From contig UQRC01000008.1 in NCBI GenBank assembly GCA_900543445.1, positions 19,972 to 83,971 on the forward strand: DNA of 64,000 bases, read 5' to 3'. The DNA comes from an uncultured Lachnobacterium sp. (GTDB taxonomy: Bacteria > Bacillota > Clostridia > Lachnospirales > Lachnospiraceae). This document shows, in pieces, positions 8,609 to 18,342 of the stretch. Numbering within the stretch: the first letter of the stretch is position 1; every line of letters starts with the position of its first letter. The notes beneath the pieces were generated by a model. That model had not been told where the DNA came from. It saw nothing but the letters and a program-made list of their open reading frames with translations, and made no database searches. A program made the translations under genes and the position numbers.

Positions 8609-9946
8609 ATGAGTGTACAGGTTGAAAATTTAGAGAAGAATATGGTAAAGCTTACCATCGAAGTTCCTGCAGAAGAGTTAGAGAAGGCAATTGATGTCGC
8701 TTACAAGAAGCAGAAGAATCAGATCAGCATCCCTGGATTCCGTAAAGGAAAAGTTCCGAGAGCTATGGTCGAGAAGATGTACGGTGTTGAAGTATTCTAT
8801 GAGGATGCAGCTAATACACTGATGCAGCAGAATTATCCGTCAGCAGTTGAGGAGAGCGGTGTTGATATCGTATCCCGCCCATCCATCGATGTTGTACAGA
8901 TTGAGAAAGGAAAGCCTTTCATCTACACAGCTGAGGTTGCAGTAAGACCTGAAGTTACACTTGGCAAATACATGGGAGTAACCGTTACTAAGATTGATAC
9001 TTCTGTAAGTGATGACGAAGTTGCAGAAGCATTAGAGCAGCAGCGTAACAACAACGCAAGAACAATTTCCGTAACAGATCGTCCGGTAGCTGTTGGTGAT
9101 ACCGCAGTGATCGACTTCGAGGGATTTGTTGATGGTGTTGCATTCGAAGGCGGCAAGGGCGAGAATCATCCGTTAGAGATCGGTTCTCATACATTTATCG
9201 ATAACTTTGAGGATCAGCTCGTTGGCAAGAATGCCGGAGATGAGGTTGAGGTTAACGTAACATTCCCTGAGCAGTATCAGGCAGCAGACCTTGCAGGAAA
9301 GCCTGCTACATTCAAGGTTAAGATCAATGAGATCAAGGCTAAGGAACTTCCTGAGCTTGATGACGAGTTCGCACAGGATGTATCTGAGTTCGATACTCTT
9401 GCAGAGTACAAGGAGAGCTTAAAGAAGAACCTCGAGGAGAAGAAAGAGAACGAAGCTAAGCGTACGAAGGAAGACGAAGCCGTTCAGAAGATCATCGACA
9501 AGTCCAAGATGGATATTCCAGAGGCAATGATCGATACACAGTGTGAGACAATGATCGAGGAGTTCGCTCAGAGAATCGCTCAGAGTGGTCTGTCTATGGA
9601 TCAGTACTTACAGTTCTCAGGACTTACCGTTGATGGCTTAAAGGAGCAGGTTCGTCCGGAAGCATTATCCCGTATCCAGGCTAGTCTTGTTCTTGAGCAG
9701 ATCGCTAAGGATGAGAACATCGAAGTATCTGACGACGATGTAAACGCAGAGATCGAGAAGATGGCTGCAAGCTACGGAATGGAAGCTGATAAGCTCAAAG
9801 AGTACATGGGAGATGCAGAGAAAGAATCCATGAAGAAGGATCTTGCAATCAATAAGGCTGTTGAGCTTGTAATGTCTAACGTGAAGGAACGCGCTAAGGC
9901 AAAGAGCAAGAAGGAAAAAGAAGCAGAAGAGGGAGCAGAAGCATAA
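8609..9946 (+). CDS. tig: Trigger factor (ribosome-associated chaperone and prolyl isomerase)
   Basis: Trigger factor binds at the ribosome exit tunnel and shields nascent chains. The 445 residues show the N-terminal ribosome-binding domain with signature GFRKGK at 43-48, an FKBP-type prolyl isomerase domain at about 160-245, and the long helical C-terminal substrate cradle to about 430, ending in a Lys/Glu-rich tail. Length matches the family (430-450). The ATG follows AAGGAGG at 8 nt. It is upstream of clpP and clpX, the usual Firmicute order, and has its own promoter and terminator. Confidence 0.97.
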   Translation: MSVQVENLEKNMVKLTIEVPAEELEKAIDVAYKKQKNQISIPGFRKGKVPRAMVEKMYGVEVFYEDAANTLMQQNYPSAVEESGVDIVSRPSIDVVQIEKGKPFIYTAEVAVRPEVTLGKYMGVTVTKIDTSVSDDEVAEALEQQRNNNARTISVTDRPVAVGDTAVIDFEGFVDGVAFEGGKGENHPLEIGSHTFIDNFEDQLVGKNAGDEVEVNVTFPEQYQAADLAGKPATFKVKINEIKAKELPELDDEFAQDVSEFDTLAEYKESLKKNLEEKKENEAKRTKEDEAVQKIIDKSKMDIPEAMIDTQCETMIEEFAQRIAQSGLSMDQYLQFSGLTVDGLKEQVRPEALSRIQASLVLEQIAKDENIEVSDDDVNAEIEKMAASYGMEADKLKEYMGDAEKESMKKDLAINKAVELVMSNVKERAKAKSKKEKEAEEGAEA

Positions 9947-9973
9947 TTTCAGTTTCTTAAGACGAAATACATG

Positions 9974-10005
9974 GACTGGTCTGGGCAAAACCAGACCGGT
10001 CTTTT
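9974..10005 (+). terminator. Intrinsic terminator between tig and clpP
   Basis: GACTGGTCTGG and CCAGACCGGTC form an 11-bp stem with a 6-nt loop, followed by TTTTA. It lies only 20 nt before the clpP ribosome binding site, so clpP expression must come from read-through or from a promoter not evident here. Confidence 0.8.
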
Positions 10006-10032
10006 ACACTTTTATTAAGGAGGCGTTTTTCT

Positions 10033-10614
10033 ATGAGTTTAGTACCTTATGTCATTGAACAAACGAGCAGAGGCGAGAGAAATTACGATATTTATTCCCG
10101 CTTATTAAAAGACAGAATTATCTTCCTCGGAGAGGAAGTGAACGAGACAACAGCAAGCCTTGTTGTCGCACAGTTATTATTCTTAGAGTCTGAGGATCCG
10201 GGAAAGGATATTCAGTTATATATCAACTCACCGGGAGGAATGGTTACTGCAGGTCTTGCAATCTATGATACCATGCAGTATATCAAGTGTGATGTATCGA
10301 CCATCTGTATCGGTCTTGCAGCAAGTATGGGAGCTTTCCTTCTTGCAGGCGGAACTAAGGGTAAGCGTTATGCGCTTCCGAATGCAGAGATTATGATCCA
10401 TCAGCCATCCGGCGGAGCCAAGGGTCAGGCAACAGAGATCGAGATTGCAGCAGAGAACATCTTAAAGACGAAGAAGCGTTTGAACGAGATCCTTGCTGCC
10501 AACACCGGCAAGCCATATGAGACCATCGCTGCGGATACGGAGCGAGATCATTATATGTCTGCACAGGAGGCTGCCGATTACGGATTGATCGATGGAGTGA
10601 TCACGAGCAGATAA
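10033..10614 (+). CDS. clpP: ATP-dependent Clp protease, proteolytic subunit ClpP
   Basis: ClpP is the serine protease chamber that degrades proteins unfolded by ClpX or another Clp ATPase. The 193-residue protein has the family length and the full catalytic triad: Ser98 in AASMGAF, His123 in MIHQP, and Asp172 in ERDHYMS. There is no long propeptide. AAGGAGG lies upstream of the ATG. It is followed by a hairpin and then clpX, so the protease and its main unfoldase are made from one locus. Confidence 0.98.
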   Translation: MSLVPYVIEQTSRGERNYDIYSRLLKDRIIFLGEEVNETTASLVVAQLLFLESEDPGKDIQLYINSPGGMVTAGLAIYDTMQYIKCDVSTICIGLAASMGAFLLAGGTKGKRYALPNAEIMIHQPSGGAKGQATEIEIAAENILKTKKRLNEILAANTGKPYETIAADTERDHYMSAQEAADYGLIDGVITSR

Positions 10615-10638
10615 TTATCTGGATTGTCCAGATTATGC

Positions 10639-10663
10639 GCCTCCGGCCGGATAAGCCGGAGGC
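10639..10663 (+). terminator. Hairpin between clpP and clpX
   Basis: GCCTCCGGC and GCCGGAGGC form a 9-bp perfect stem with a 7-nt loop. There is no real U-run after it, so partial termination or mRNA protection is more likely than a full stop. Confidence 0.5.
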
Positions 10664-10723
10664 ATTGTTGAATCATAGACTTTTTTATATTTTTAATTTC
10701 GATAGATAGATGGAGTAATATTT

Positions 10724-12010
10724 ATGGCTGGAAAGAATGATGGAAAAATTCGCTGCTCTTTTTGCGGCAAGACACAGGATCAGGTAGAGCGCCTTATTTC
10801 CGGACCGAACAACGGTGTCTTTATCTGTAATGAATGTATTGATATCTGTGCAGAGATCATTGATGAGGAAGGCTTTTCGGAAGAGGATAATGCTTCGGCC
10901 AAGGAAGATATCAATCTTCTGAAGCCAGAGGAGCTGAAGGCGTTTCTGGATGATTATGTTATTGGACAGGATCAGGCGAAGAAGGTGCTTTCTGTAGCAG
11001 TGTACAACCATTACAAGAGAGTTCTCGCGGGAGGAGATCTCGATGTAGAGCTGCAGAAGAGTAATATTTTAATGCTTGGACCGACTGGTTCCGGTAAGAC
11101 ACTTCTGGCACAGACACTTGCACGTGTGCTCAATGTTCCGTTTGCAATCGCAGATGCGACAACACTGACGGAAGCCGGATATGTCGGTGAGGATGTGGAG
11201 AACATTCTCTTAAAGCTGATTCAGGCCGCTGATTATGATATTGAGCGTGCACAGCACGGAATCATATATATTGATGAGATTGATAAGATTACCAAGAAGT
11301 CGGAGAATGTCTCAATTACAAGAGATGTATCCGGCGAGGGTGTACAGCAGGCATTACTTAAGATTTTAGAGGGAACTGTCGCTTCTGTTCCGCCACAGGG
11401 TGGAAGAAAGCATCCGCAGCAGGAACTGATCCCGATCGACACGACCAACATTCTGTTTATCTGTGGTGGTGCGTTCGACGGATTGGAGAAGATCGTGGAA
11501 TCCCGTATGGATGCTTCAACGATCGGATTTAATGCGGAAGTGAAGTCCAAGACAGAGATCAACATTGGTGATGCATTCAAGCGTGCACTGCCGCAGGATT
11601 TCGTAAAGTTTGGACTGATCCCTGAGTTTATCGGACGTGTGCCAATAACGGTATCTTTGGATTCTCTGGATCGGGATGCTTTGATCCGCATCTTAAAGGA
11701 GCCGAAGAATTCACTGATCAAGCAGTATACAAAGTTATTTGAATTAGACGGAGTTGGTCTTGAATTTGATGAGAACGCGATCGAAGCGATTGCGGATAAG
11801 GCATTGGAGAGAAAGACCGGAGCGAGAGGACTTCGTGCGATCATGGAGGCGGTTATGCTTGACCTCATGTACCGCATTCCTTCCGATGAGTCGATCAGCC
11901 GCTGTGTGATCGATAAGGATACGGTTGAGAAGAATCTGGCTTTGGAGTCCGGAGAGACCGCTGCGATCGAGCAGAAGGATGAGCCGGAGAAGGAAGAACT
12001 TGCGTCTTAA
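10724..12010 (+). CDS. clpX: ATP-dependent Clp protease ATP-binding subunit ClpX
   Basis: ClpX is the AAA+ unfoldase that feeds substrates to ClpP. The 428-residue sequence starts with a C4 zinc finger (Cys11, Cys14, Cys35, Cys38) for substrate and adaptor recognition, followed by the AAA+ module with Walker A GPTGSGKT at 119-126, Walker B YIDEID, and the sensor and RFIGR-type arginine region (EFIGRVP). The C-terminal tail after about residue 410 is acidic and variable. It is downstream of clpP and 16 nt upstream of lon. Confidence 0.98.
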   Translation: MAGKNDGKIRCSFCGKTQDQVERLISGPNNGVFICNECIDICAEIIDEEGFSEEDNASAKEDINLLKPEELKAFLDDYVIGQDQAKKVLSVAVYNHYKRVLAGGDLDVELQKSNILMLGPTGSGKTLLAQTLARVLNVPFAIADATTLTEAGYVGEDVENILLKLIQAADYDIERAQHGIIYIDEIDKITKKSENVSITRDVSGEGVQQALLKILEGTVASVPPQGGRKHPQQELIPIDTTNILFICGGAFDGLEKIVESRMDASTIGFNAEVKSKTEINIGDAFKRALPQDFVKFGLIPEFIGRVPITVSLDSLDRDALIRILKEPKNSLIKQYTKLFELDGVGLEFDENAIEAIADKALERKTGARGLRAIMEAVMLDLMYRIPSDESISRCVIDKDTVEKNLALESGETAAIEQKDEPEKEELAS

Positions 12011-12026
12011 TCAGGAGTAGATACAA

Positions 12027-14345
12027 GTGAGAGATGAAATTAGAATGCTGCCTGCGGTAGCATTACGTGGAATTACGATTCTGCCGGGAATGATCGCGCA
12101 TTTTGACATCAGCCGCGAAGTTTCCATTAAGGCGGTTGAGCGTGCGATGAAGGATGGAGATTCGATCTTTCTTGTGACACAGAAGGATACGAACAAGGAG
12201 AATCCGGAGATCGAGGATCTGCAGTCCATCGGCGTAATTGCAGAGATTAAGCAGGTAGTAAGGTTACAAAATGATATTATTCGTGTGATGGTCGAGGGAG
12301 AGCAGCGTGCCGAAGTGTACGAGATTGCGCAGGATCAGCAGGATTACCTCAAGGCGCGTGTGATCGCTTATATCGAGGAGGATGAGAAACATCTTCCGGC
12401 ACAGGCCGAAGAGGCGATGGTGATGAGCGTGCAGGAGACGTTTGCAAAGTATTCTGCAGTACAGGGACGCATCGGCAAGGAAGTTGTCAGACAGGTGCAG
12501 GAGACGACGGATCTGTCGAAGCTTCTGGATTATGTCGGCAACAATCTTCCGGTCAGCTACGACAAGAAGCAGAAGATTCTTGACGCAATCGCAATTACGG
12601 AGCGTTATGAGGTACTTCTTGCGATGCTTTTGCAGCAGATCGAGGTCCTTGCGATCAAAAGCGATTTTCAGAAAAAAGTGCAGGAGCGCGTGGAGAAACA
12701 CCAGAAGGAATATGTGTTAAGAGAACAGATGGCACTCATCCGGGAAGAACTCGGAGAGACGAACACAGACTCCGATGCACAGGAATATGAGAAGAAGTTA
12801 GAGGAACTTCAGGCTTCGGATGAAGTGAAGAAGCGGATTAAGAAAGAAATCCAGAGATTCCGCGGAATTGCGGGGAACTCTTCCGAGAGCACAGTAAGCC
12901 GCGGCTACATTGAGACTCTGTTGGAACTTCCGTGGGATAAGACATCGGTGGACAATCAGGATCTTACCCATGCGCAGGAGATTCTTGACGAGGATCATTA
13001 CGGACTTGAGAAAGTCAAGGAGCGTGTGATCGAATTCCTTGCAGTCCGCAATCTGACTGGAAAGGGTGAGAGTCCGATCCTGTGTCTGGTCGGACCTCCG
13101 GGAACCGGTAAGACGAGTATCGCGCGTTCAATCGCGCGGGCACTCGATAAGAAATATGTGCGCATCTCCTTAGGCGGTGTGCGCGATGAAGCGGAAATCC
13201 GGGGACATAGAAGAACGTATGTCGGAGCACTTCCGGGACGTATCGTTTCCGGACTTCGCACGGCGGGCGTTAAGAATCCGCTGATGCTGCTCGATGAGAT
13301 CGACAAGATGAGCAGTGATTATAAGGGAGATACCGCATCTGCGCTTCTTGAAGTGCTGGACGCGGAACAGAACAGTAAGTTCCGGGATCACTATGTGGAA
13401 CTTCCGGTGGACTTGTCTGAGGTGCTTTTTATTGCAAGTGCGAACTCACTCAGCGACATTCCGGGACCGCTTCGTGACCGTATGGAGATCATCGAGGTCA
13501 GCAGCTACACGGAGAATGAGAAGCTGCATATTGCCAAGGATCATCTGATCGCAAAGCAGCTGAAGAAGAATGGTGTCAATGAGAAGCAGCTGAAGATCAG
13601 CGATAAGGCACTCCGTGAGGTGATCGCATTCTACACGAGAGAAGCCGGTGTCCGAGGTCTTGAGCGCAGACTCGGTGAGATCTGCCGTAAGGCAGCGCGC
13701 CGGATCTATGAAGGCGAGACGGAGAAAATCCGTGTATCAGGAAACAATCTGGAAGAATTTCTCGGTAAGCCGAAGTATCGTGAGGATAAGAAGAACAAGA
13801 AGGATGAGATCGGTATTGTGCGTGGGCTTGCATGGACAAGCGTCGGCGGTGTCACGCTGGAGATCGAAGTCAATGTGCTTCCGGGCAAAGGAGAACTTGT
13901 CTTAACCGGTAAGCTTGGAGATGTCATGAAGGAATCGGCGCGTGCCGGCATCAGTTACATCCGTTCCATCAGTTCTGACTATGGAATCGATCCGGAATTC
14001 TTCACAAAGCATGACATTCATGTACACATTCCGGAGGGCGCAGTACCGAAGGATGGACCATCTGCCGGAATTACGATGGCACTTGCAATCCTCTCCGCGA
14101 TTACGGAGCGTCCGGTTCGTGCAGATATCGCGATGACCGGAGAGATTACGATCAGAGGACGTGTACTTCCAATCGGAGGTCTTAAGGAGAAGCTTCTTGC
14201 AGCGAAGAATGCAGGCATGAAGACCGTGTGCATTCCGAAGGACAATGAGCGCGACTTAAGTGAACTCTCTGAGGAGATTACGGAAGGTATGGAGATTCTT
14301 CCGATCGATCACATGAACCAACTGATAAAGGCTGCCTTTGTATAG
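12027..14345 (+). CDS. lon: ATP-dependent Lon protease
   Basis: Lon is a soluble hexameric AAA+ serine protease for damaged and regulatory proteins. The 772-residue protein shows the LON substrate-binding domain (about 5-200), a helical linker, the AAA+ domain with Walker A GPPGTGKT at 356-363, and the protease domain with the Ser-Lys dyad: Ser679 in PKDGPSAG and Lys720 in GGLKEK. A GTG start is chosen because AGGAG lies 9 nt upstream; the next ATG is too far from it. Its terminator overlaps the stop codon, and the large palindrome at 14366 follows. Confidence 0.97.
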   Translation: MRDEIRMLPAVALRGITILPGMIAHFDISREVSIKAVERAMKDGDSIFLVTQKDTNKENPEIEDLQSIGVIAEIKQVVRLQNDIIRVMVEGEQRAEVYEIAQDQQDYLKARVIAYIEEDEKHLPAQAEEAMVMSVQETFAKYSAVQGRIGKEVVRQVQETTDLSKLLDYVGNNLPVSYDKKQKILDAIAITERYEVLLAMLLQQIEVLAIKSDFQKKVQERVEKHQKEYVLREQMALIREELGETNTDSDAQEYEKKLEELQASDEVKKRIKKEIQRFRGIAGNSSESTVSRGYIETLLELPWDKTSVDNQDLTHAQEILDEDHYGLEKVKERVIEFLAVRNLTGKGESPILCLVGPPGTGKTSIARSIARALDKKYVRISLGGVRDEAEIRGHRRTYVGALPGRIVSGLRTAGVKNPLMLLDEIDKMSSDYKGDTASALLEVLDAEQNSKFRDHYVELPVDLSEVLFIASANSLSDIPGPLRDRMEIIEVSSYTENEKLHIAKDHLIAKQLKKNGVNEKQLKISDKALREVIAFYTREAGVRGLERRLGEICRKAARRIYEGETEKIRVSGNNLEEFLGKPKYREDKKNKKDEIGIVRGLAWTSVGGVTLEIEVNVLPGKGELVLTGKLGDVMKESARAGISYIRSISSDYGIDPEFFTKHDIHVHIPEGAVPKDGPSAGITMALAILSAITERPVRADIAMTGEITIRGRVLPIGGLKEKLLAAKNAGMKTVCIPKDNERDLSELSEEITEGMEILPIDHMNQLIKAAFV

Positions 14346-14360
14346 CGCGGCCTTTATTTT
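14327..14360 (+). terminator. Terminator overlapping the lon stop codon
   Basis: AAAGGCTGC (14327-14335, inside the last codons of lon) pairs with GCGGCCTTT (14347-14355) and is followed by ATTTT. The stop codon lies in the loop. Confidence 0.7.
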
Positions 14361-14365
14361 CTAAA

Positions 14366-14901
14366 GCGGCACTCCTGGATCCTCAAAATCTGCCGCGGCG
14401 TCTTATTTTGCGGGCGCCGCCAGAGTGTCGTGTGGATTTGCCTCGATCTGCCCATGGTGTGTGCGCCTTTTCGTTGAATGATGAAATCTGCTTCGAATCA
14501 TATGCATGTTTTTGAAGGCTAGTCATTCAGAATTGCGAATTTAGCGCATCGCCCGTTTCGCTTATTTTATGATTTATGTCCGCCAAAGTTTGGACAATTC
14601 CGAAGGCGGCTGTTCGCCGAGACATCAAATGCGTCCGTAGCATTTGTGTCCGGCGGACACCGCCACGGAATCGTTCAAACGTTGTCGTACACAAAATTTA
14701 AGCGAAACAGGCACTGCTGCTAAATTCTGCGATTCTGCCTGAAACCGCCGTTCAAAAATATGCATATAATTTCGAAGCTTGATTTCTGATTTGTTTTGAA
14801 AAAGGCGTACACACCAAGGGCGGATCGAGGCAAATCAGGACGAAAATAGATGGCGCCGCATAAAATGAGACGTCGCGGCAGATTTTGGAAATGAGTGCCG
14901 C
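14366..14901. repeat. 536-bp imperfect palindrome (fold-back element) between lon and engB
   Basis: The whole intergenic region is one imperfect inverted repeat centred near 14634. Its outer ends are GCGGCACTC (14366-14374) and GAGTGCCGC (14893-14901), and its centre is AAATGC-GTCCGTA-GCATTT (14627-14645). Matching blocks in both arms include AAAATCTGCCGCG, GATTTGCCTCGATC, TGGTGTGT, CGCCTTTT, TATGCAT, GAATTTAGC and GTTTCGCTTA; I estimate roughly 70-75% arm identity by eye. No protein is encoded. It could be a MITE-like or fold-back mobile element, or the gene of a long hairpin RNA. It begins just after the lon terminator and ends 10 nt before the engB ribosome binding site. Confidence 0.85.
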
Positions 14902-14924
14902 AGAATATAAAGGAGGATACAAAG

Positions 14925-15701
14925 GTGGTAATTAGAGATGTGAATTTGGAGACGGTATGCGGAATTACGAGTACGATTCCGGATAATTTACTGGATGAGG
15001 TCGCTTTTGCCGGTAAATCGAATGTGGGAAAGTCTTCGCTGATCAATGCGTTGCTGAACCGTAAGGCTCTGGCTAGGACATCTTCGCAGCCGGGTAAGAC
15101 GCAGACCATCAATTTCTATAATGTCAATTCCGCCTTGTATCTGGTGGATCTGCCGGGATACGGTTATGCGAATGCGAACGTTGAGATCAAGGCAAAGTGG
15201 GGACAGATGATCGAGAATTATCTGCACACGTCAAAGAAACTGAAGGCAGTGTTCCTACTCATTGATATCCGCCACGAGCCGTCGGAGAACGATCAGATGA
15301 TGTATGAGTGGATGGAGCATCAGGGCTTTGCACCGATCATTATCGCGACCAAAGCGGACAAGCTGAAAAGAGGTCAGGTGGTCCGGCATGTCCAGATGAT
15401 CCGTGAGGTACTTGGTGTAGAGGAAGATACAATCGTGATTCCATTCTCTGCGGAGACCAAGCAGGGAAGAGAGGAAATCTGGGATCTGGTGGAGTCTCTG
15501 GTCGAGATGCCGGAGAATCCGAAGGCGATCCTGAAGGAACAGCAGAAGGCAGCGGCGCAGGCGACAGCCGAATCCACAAGAAAGCCACGCTGGAAGGCAA
15601 CGGATCGTCCCGTGGCAAAGAAAACACTGAAAAAAGAGAAAGCAAAGAAGGCTGGCAATAAGAAGGCAGCATCGAATAAAAAGAAACCAAAGAGGAAATA
15701 G
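14925..15701 (+). CDS. engB: Ribosome biogenesis GTP-binding protein EngB/YsxC with basic tail
   Basis: EngB (YihA/YsxC) is an essential GTPase in large ribosomal subunit assembly. G1 GKSNVGKS is at residues 30-37, G3 is DLPGYG, and G4 is TKADK. Start: GTG at 14925 with AGGAGG 8 nt upstream; an earlier in-frame GTG at 14895 has no such site and falls inside the palindrome. The GTPase core ends near residue 200, the usual family length, but the protein runs on to 258 with a Lys/Ala-rich tail (repeated KK and AKK blocks). The tail may add rRNA affinity; this is inference. It follows lon, as in many Firmicutes. Confidence 0.95.
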   Translation: MVIRDVNLETVCGITSTIPDNLLDEVAFAGKSNVGKSSLINALLNRKALARTSSQPGKTQTINFYNVNSALYLVDLPGYGYANANVEIKAKWGQMIENYLHTSKKLKAVFLLIDIRHEPSENDQMMYEWMEHQGFAPIIIATKADKLKRGQVVRHVQMIREVLGVEEDTIVIPFSAETKQGREEIWDLVESLVEMPENPKAILKEQQKAAAQATAESTRKPRWKATDRPVAKKTLKKEKAKKAGNKKAASNKKKPKRK

Positions 15702-15752
15702 ATAAGAAGTGGAGTTTTCAAAGACTGAGAAAGAAAGAGAAGAAAATCGAGT

Positions 15753-16664
15753 ATGAAGAAAAACAAGTATGTTTTTGTACTGGTAATGCTTGTTGTCATT
15801 ACAGTGGTCAGCGGGCTGCTTACGAATATTTACGTCAGAGAGAGCGGCAGTAAGCAGGAGGAACAGACACTTACCGTTGTGACATCTTTTTATCCAATGT
15901 ATATTGCAGCGCTCAATGTGATCGGTGACACAGACGGTGTTCATCTGCAGAATCTGAGCGAGCCGCAGACCGGTTGTCTGCATGATTTCCAACTGACACC
16001 GGAAGATATGAAACTTCTGTCGAAAGCGGATGTATTCATTATCAATGGTGGTGGTATTGAGTCGTTCATGAAGGATGTGGCGAAATCCTATCCTGACCTT
16101 ACCATCATTGAGGCAAGCGAAGGCATTGATCTTCTCGAAGATGAAGGAGAAGAGAATGCACATGCGTGGATGAGCGTTGCAACGTATGAAGAACAGGTAA
16201 ATAATATTGCGGAAGGTCTGATTGTGGCAGATGAAAAACACGCATCGGATTATCAGAAGCATGCGGATGCTTATGTGGTGAAGCTTGATGCGCTCAAGGA
16301 GCGTCAGCAGAAGGTTGCAGAGAAGATCAAGGAACAGTCCGTCATTCTGTTCCACGAGGCATATGATTATGTGGCAGATGATTATGGCTTGGATGTCGCT
16401 TATGTGTTGGATCTGGACGAGGAGCGACAGGTGTCTGCGGGTGAAGTCGCAGATGTACTTGCGGCAGTAAGAGACGATCAGGTTAAGTATATTCTTGCGG
16501 AGGAATTGTATGGTAAGAGTATGGGAGATACCGTTGAAAAAGAGACCGATGCAAAAGTGATCTATCTGGATGCGCTCAATCGTGGTGACTACGATGCGGA
16601 TAGTTATATTAAGGGAATGTCTGCGAATATTGATCTCATCGAGCAGTATTTAACGCAAAATTAG
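15753..16664 (+). CDS. Zinc/manganese ABC transporter, substrate-binding protein
   Basis: A 303-residue cluster A-I metal-binding protein (ZnuA/AdcA/TroA family) with an N-terminal hydrophobic anchor (about residues 6-27) and no lipobox Cys. Likely metal ligands are His77 (CLHDFQ), His137 (NAHAWMS), His201 (ILFHEAY) and an acidic residue near 250 (LAEELYG), the family order His-His-His-Glu/Asp. The His-rich loop typical of many zinc-specific members is absent, so zinc versus manganese is open. ATPase and permease genes follow directly and in order, making a complete importer. The ATG lies 51 nt after engB with only a weak purine-rich site. Confidence 0.88.
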   Translation: MKKNKYVFVLVMLVVITVVSGLLTNIYVRESGSKQEEQTLTVVTSFYPMYIAALNVIGDTDGVHLQNLSEPQTGCLHDFQLTPEDMKLLSKADVFIINGGGIESFMKDVAKSYPDLTIIEASEGIDLLEDEGEENAHAWMSVATYEEQVNNIAEGLIVADEKHASDYQKHADAYVVKLDALKERQQKVAEKIKEQSVILFHEAYDYVADDYGLDVAYVLDLDEERQVSAGEVADVLAAVRDDQVKYILAEELYGKSMGDTVEKETDAKVIYLDALNRGDYDADSYIKGMSANIDLIEQYLTQN

Positions 16665-16748
16665 CAGCTTACTGCAGAAAAGCATGACAGGTCGTGCGAT
16701 TCTGCGATGAAAGGGAAGGCTGATAGACGAAAAAGAAAGGAAGCATGG

Positions 16749-17522
16749 ATGCGTAAAATCATTAAGCCCTGTGGCTTTCATTGTATTAAAGTAAATCATC
16801 TGGGTGTGCAGTTCAACGATCAGGTTGTACTTGAGGATGTGAATCTGCATATTCACTGCGGTTCCTTAAACGCAGTCATCGGTAAGAATGGTGCGGGCAA
16901 ATCGACATTGATCCGTGCGATGCTGGACAATGTGTCACACACCGGAGAAATCGAGTTTCGCGACACGAAGGACGGCAGGATGCAGAAGCTGAAGATCGGC
17001 TATGTGCCGCAGTCTGTCAATATCGAGAAAAACACGCCGGTCAGTGTGTATGATCTGCTGGCAAGCTACGAGTCGCGCTATCCGGTTTTTCTGCCGAAGA
17101 GCAGGAAAGTATATGAGAAAATAAAAGAGAGCTTACGCATTTTCGAGGCGGAGGATCTGATCGACAAGCAGGTATGTAACCTCTCCGGGGGACAGCTGCA
17201 GAGAGTGCTTCTGTCGCTTGCAATCATGGATGAGCCAAATCTGCTCCTGCTGGATGAGCCGGTGTCAGGAATCGATCAGAATGGTATGGAACTTTTCTAC
17301 AAAACGATGACCTATCTGAAGGAACATTATGATCTGGCAATCATTCTGATCTCCCATGATCTGGACTATGTTGCAAAATATGCGGATCATGTTGTACTTC
17401 TGGATAAGACGGTCTTAAAGCAGGGATCCGCAAAGGAAGTGTTCTCGAGTCCGGAATTTGAGAGCGTCTTTTCTGTGGCAAACGAAGAAAAATGGATCAA
17501 GGAGGATGACAAAAATGATTAA
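16749..17522 (+). CDS. Zinc/manganese ABC transporter, ATP-binding protein
   Basis: A 257-residue ABC ATPase of the ZnuC/MntB family. Walker A GKNGAGKST lies at 45-53, the signature is LSGGQLQRV, and Walker B is LLLLDEPVSGID, all intact. The ATG at 16749 is used because AAGGAAG lies 5 nt upstream; an in-frame ATG at 16707 has no ribosome binding site. Its last 8 nt overlap the permease gene, which implies translational coupling. Confidence 0.9.
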   Translation: MRKIIKPCGFHCIKVNHLGVQFNDQVVLEDVNLHIHCGSLNAVIGKNGAGKSTLIRAMLDNVSHTGEIEFRDTKDGRMQKLKIGYVPQSVNIEKNTPVSVYDLLASYESRYPVFLPKSRKVYEKIKESLRIFEAEDLIDKQVCNLSGGQLQRVLLSLAIMDEPNLLLLDEPVSGIDQNGMELFYKTMTYLKEHYDLAIILISHDLDYVAKYADHVVLLDKTVLKQGSAKEVFSSPEFESVFSVANEEKWIKEDDKND

Positions 17523-18324
17523 CTGGTTATCCTGGCTGGATTTTGGATTTATGAGGAACGCGCTGATCGCAATCCTCATCATCACACCGCTTTTCGGACT
17601 GATGGGAACGATGATCGTCAATAAGAAGATGGCGTATTTCTCGGATGCATTAGGGCATTCGGCACTCACCGGAATCGCTGTGGGCGTAGTGTGCGGAGTT
17701 GCGGATACGAATCTTTCGATGGTCATTTTTGCAATTATTTTTGCGCTGCTGTTAAACCAGATTGGTAAGGCAAATATGGCATCTGCCGATACGATCATCT
17801 CTGTGTTTTCGTCCTGTTCGGTGGCAATCGGACTTGCAATCCTTTCAAGAGGCGGTAATTTCAGCAAATACTCAAGCCTCCTGGTCGGAGATGTGCTTAG
17901 CATCACAAAGAAGGAAATCGTATTTCTCGCAATCATCTTTGTTGTGACGATTATATTCTGGTTATGTTGCTTTAACTGGCTGAATGCAAGCTGTATTCAC
18001 CGGGCGCTGGCGGCGAGCAAGCGGATTCCGGTGCGGCTCATGGATAATTTATTTGCGGTGCTGGTCGCTTTGATCGTAACATTGTCAATTAAGTGGGTTG
18101 GTATCCTGATTATCAATGCGCTTTTGATCCTTCCGGCAGCAGCAAGCCGGAATCTGTCGGAGAACATGAGGGAATATCATTTCTTTTCGGTGGTGTTCTC
18201 ACTCTTTTCCGGCGTACTGGGACTGATCCTGTCGTATTACACGAATGTGGCGACGGGACCGATGATCGTCATTATCGCATCGATCATCTATTTCAGCACC
18301 TATCTGTATGGGCGAAAGAAATAA
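17515..18324 (+). CDS. Zinc/manganese ABC transporter, permease
   Basis: A 269-residue integral membrane protein of the ABC-3 family (ZnuB/TroC-like) with about eight hydrophobic helices. The start ATG overlaps the end of the ATPase gene and has AAGGAGG 9 nt upstream, inside that gene; longer in-frame starts lack a site. The family-typical stretch ALGHSALTGIAVG is near residues 44-56. It completes the importer begun at 15753. Confidence 0.9.
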   Translation: MINWLSWLDFGFMRNALIAILIITPLFGLMGTMIVNKKMAYFSDALGHSALTGIAVGVVCGVADTNLSMVIFAIIFALLLNQIGKANMASADTIISVFSSCSVAIGLAILSRGGNFSKYSSLLVGDVLSITKKEIVFLAIIFVVTIIFWLCCFNWLNASCIHRALAASKRIPVRLMDNLFAVLVALIVTLSIKWVGILIINALLILPAAASRNLSENMREYHFFSVVFSLFSGVLGLILSYYTNVATGPMIVIIASIIYFSTYLYGRKK

Positions 18325-18342
18325 ATAGGAGGAAATACGACC

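Noticed and set aside
14895..14924. Earlier GTG start for engB at 14895
   Set aside because: It lies inside the arm of the palindrome and has no ribosome binding site, whereas GTG at 14925 has AGGAGG at the right distance.
15255..16355. A 366-codon open frame on the - strand
   Set aside because: It runs antisense through engB and the metal-binding protein gene, has biased His/Cys/Leu composition and no start signal.
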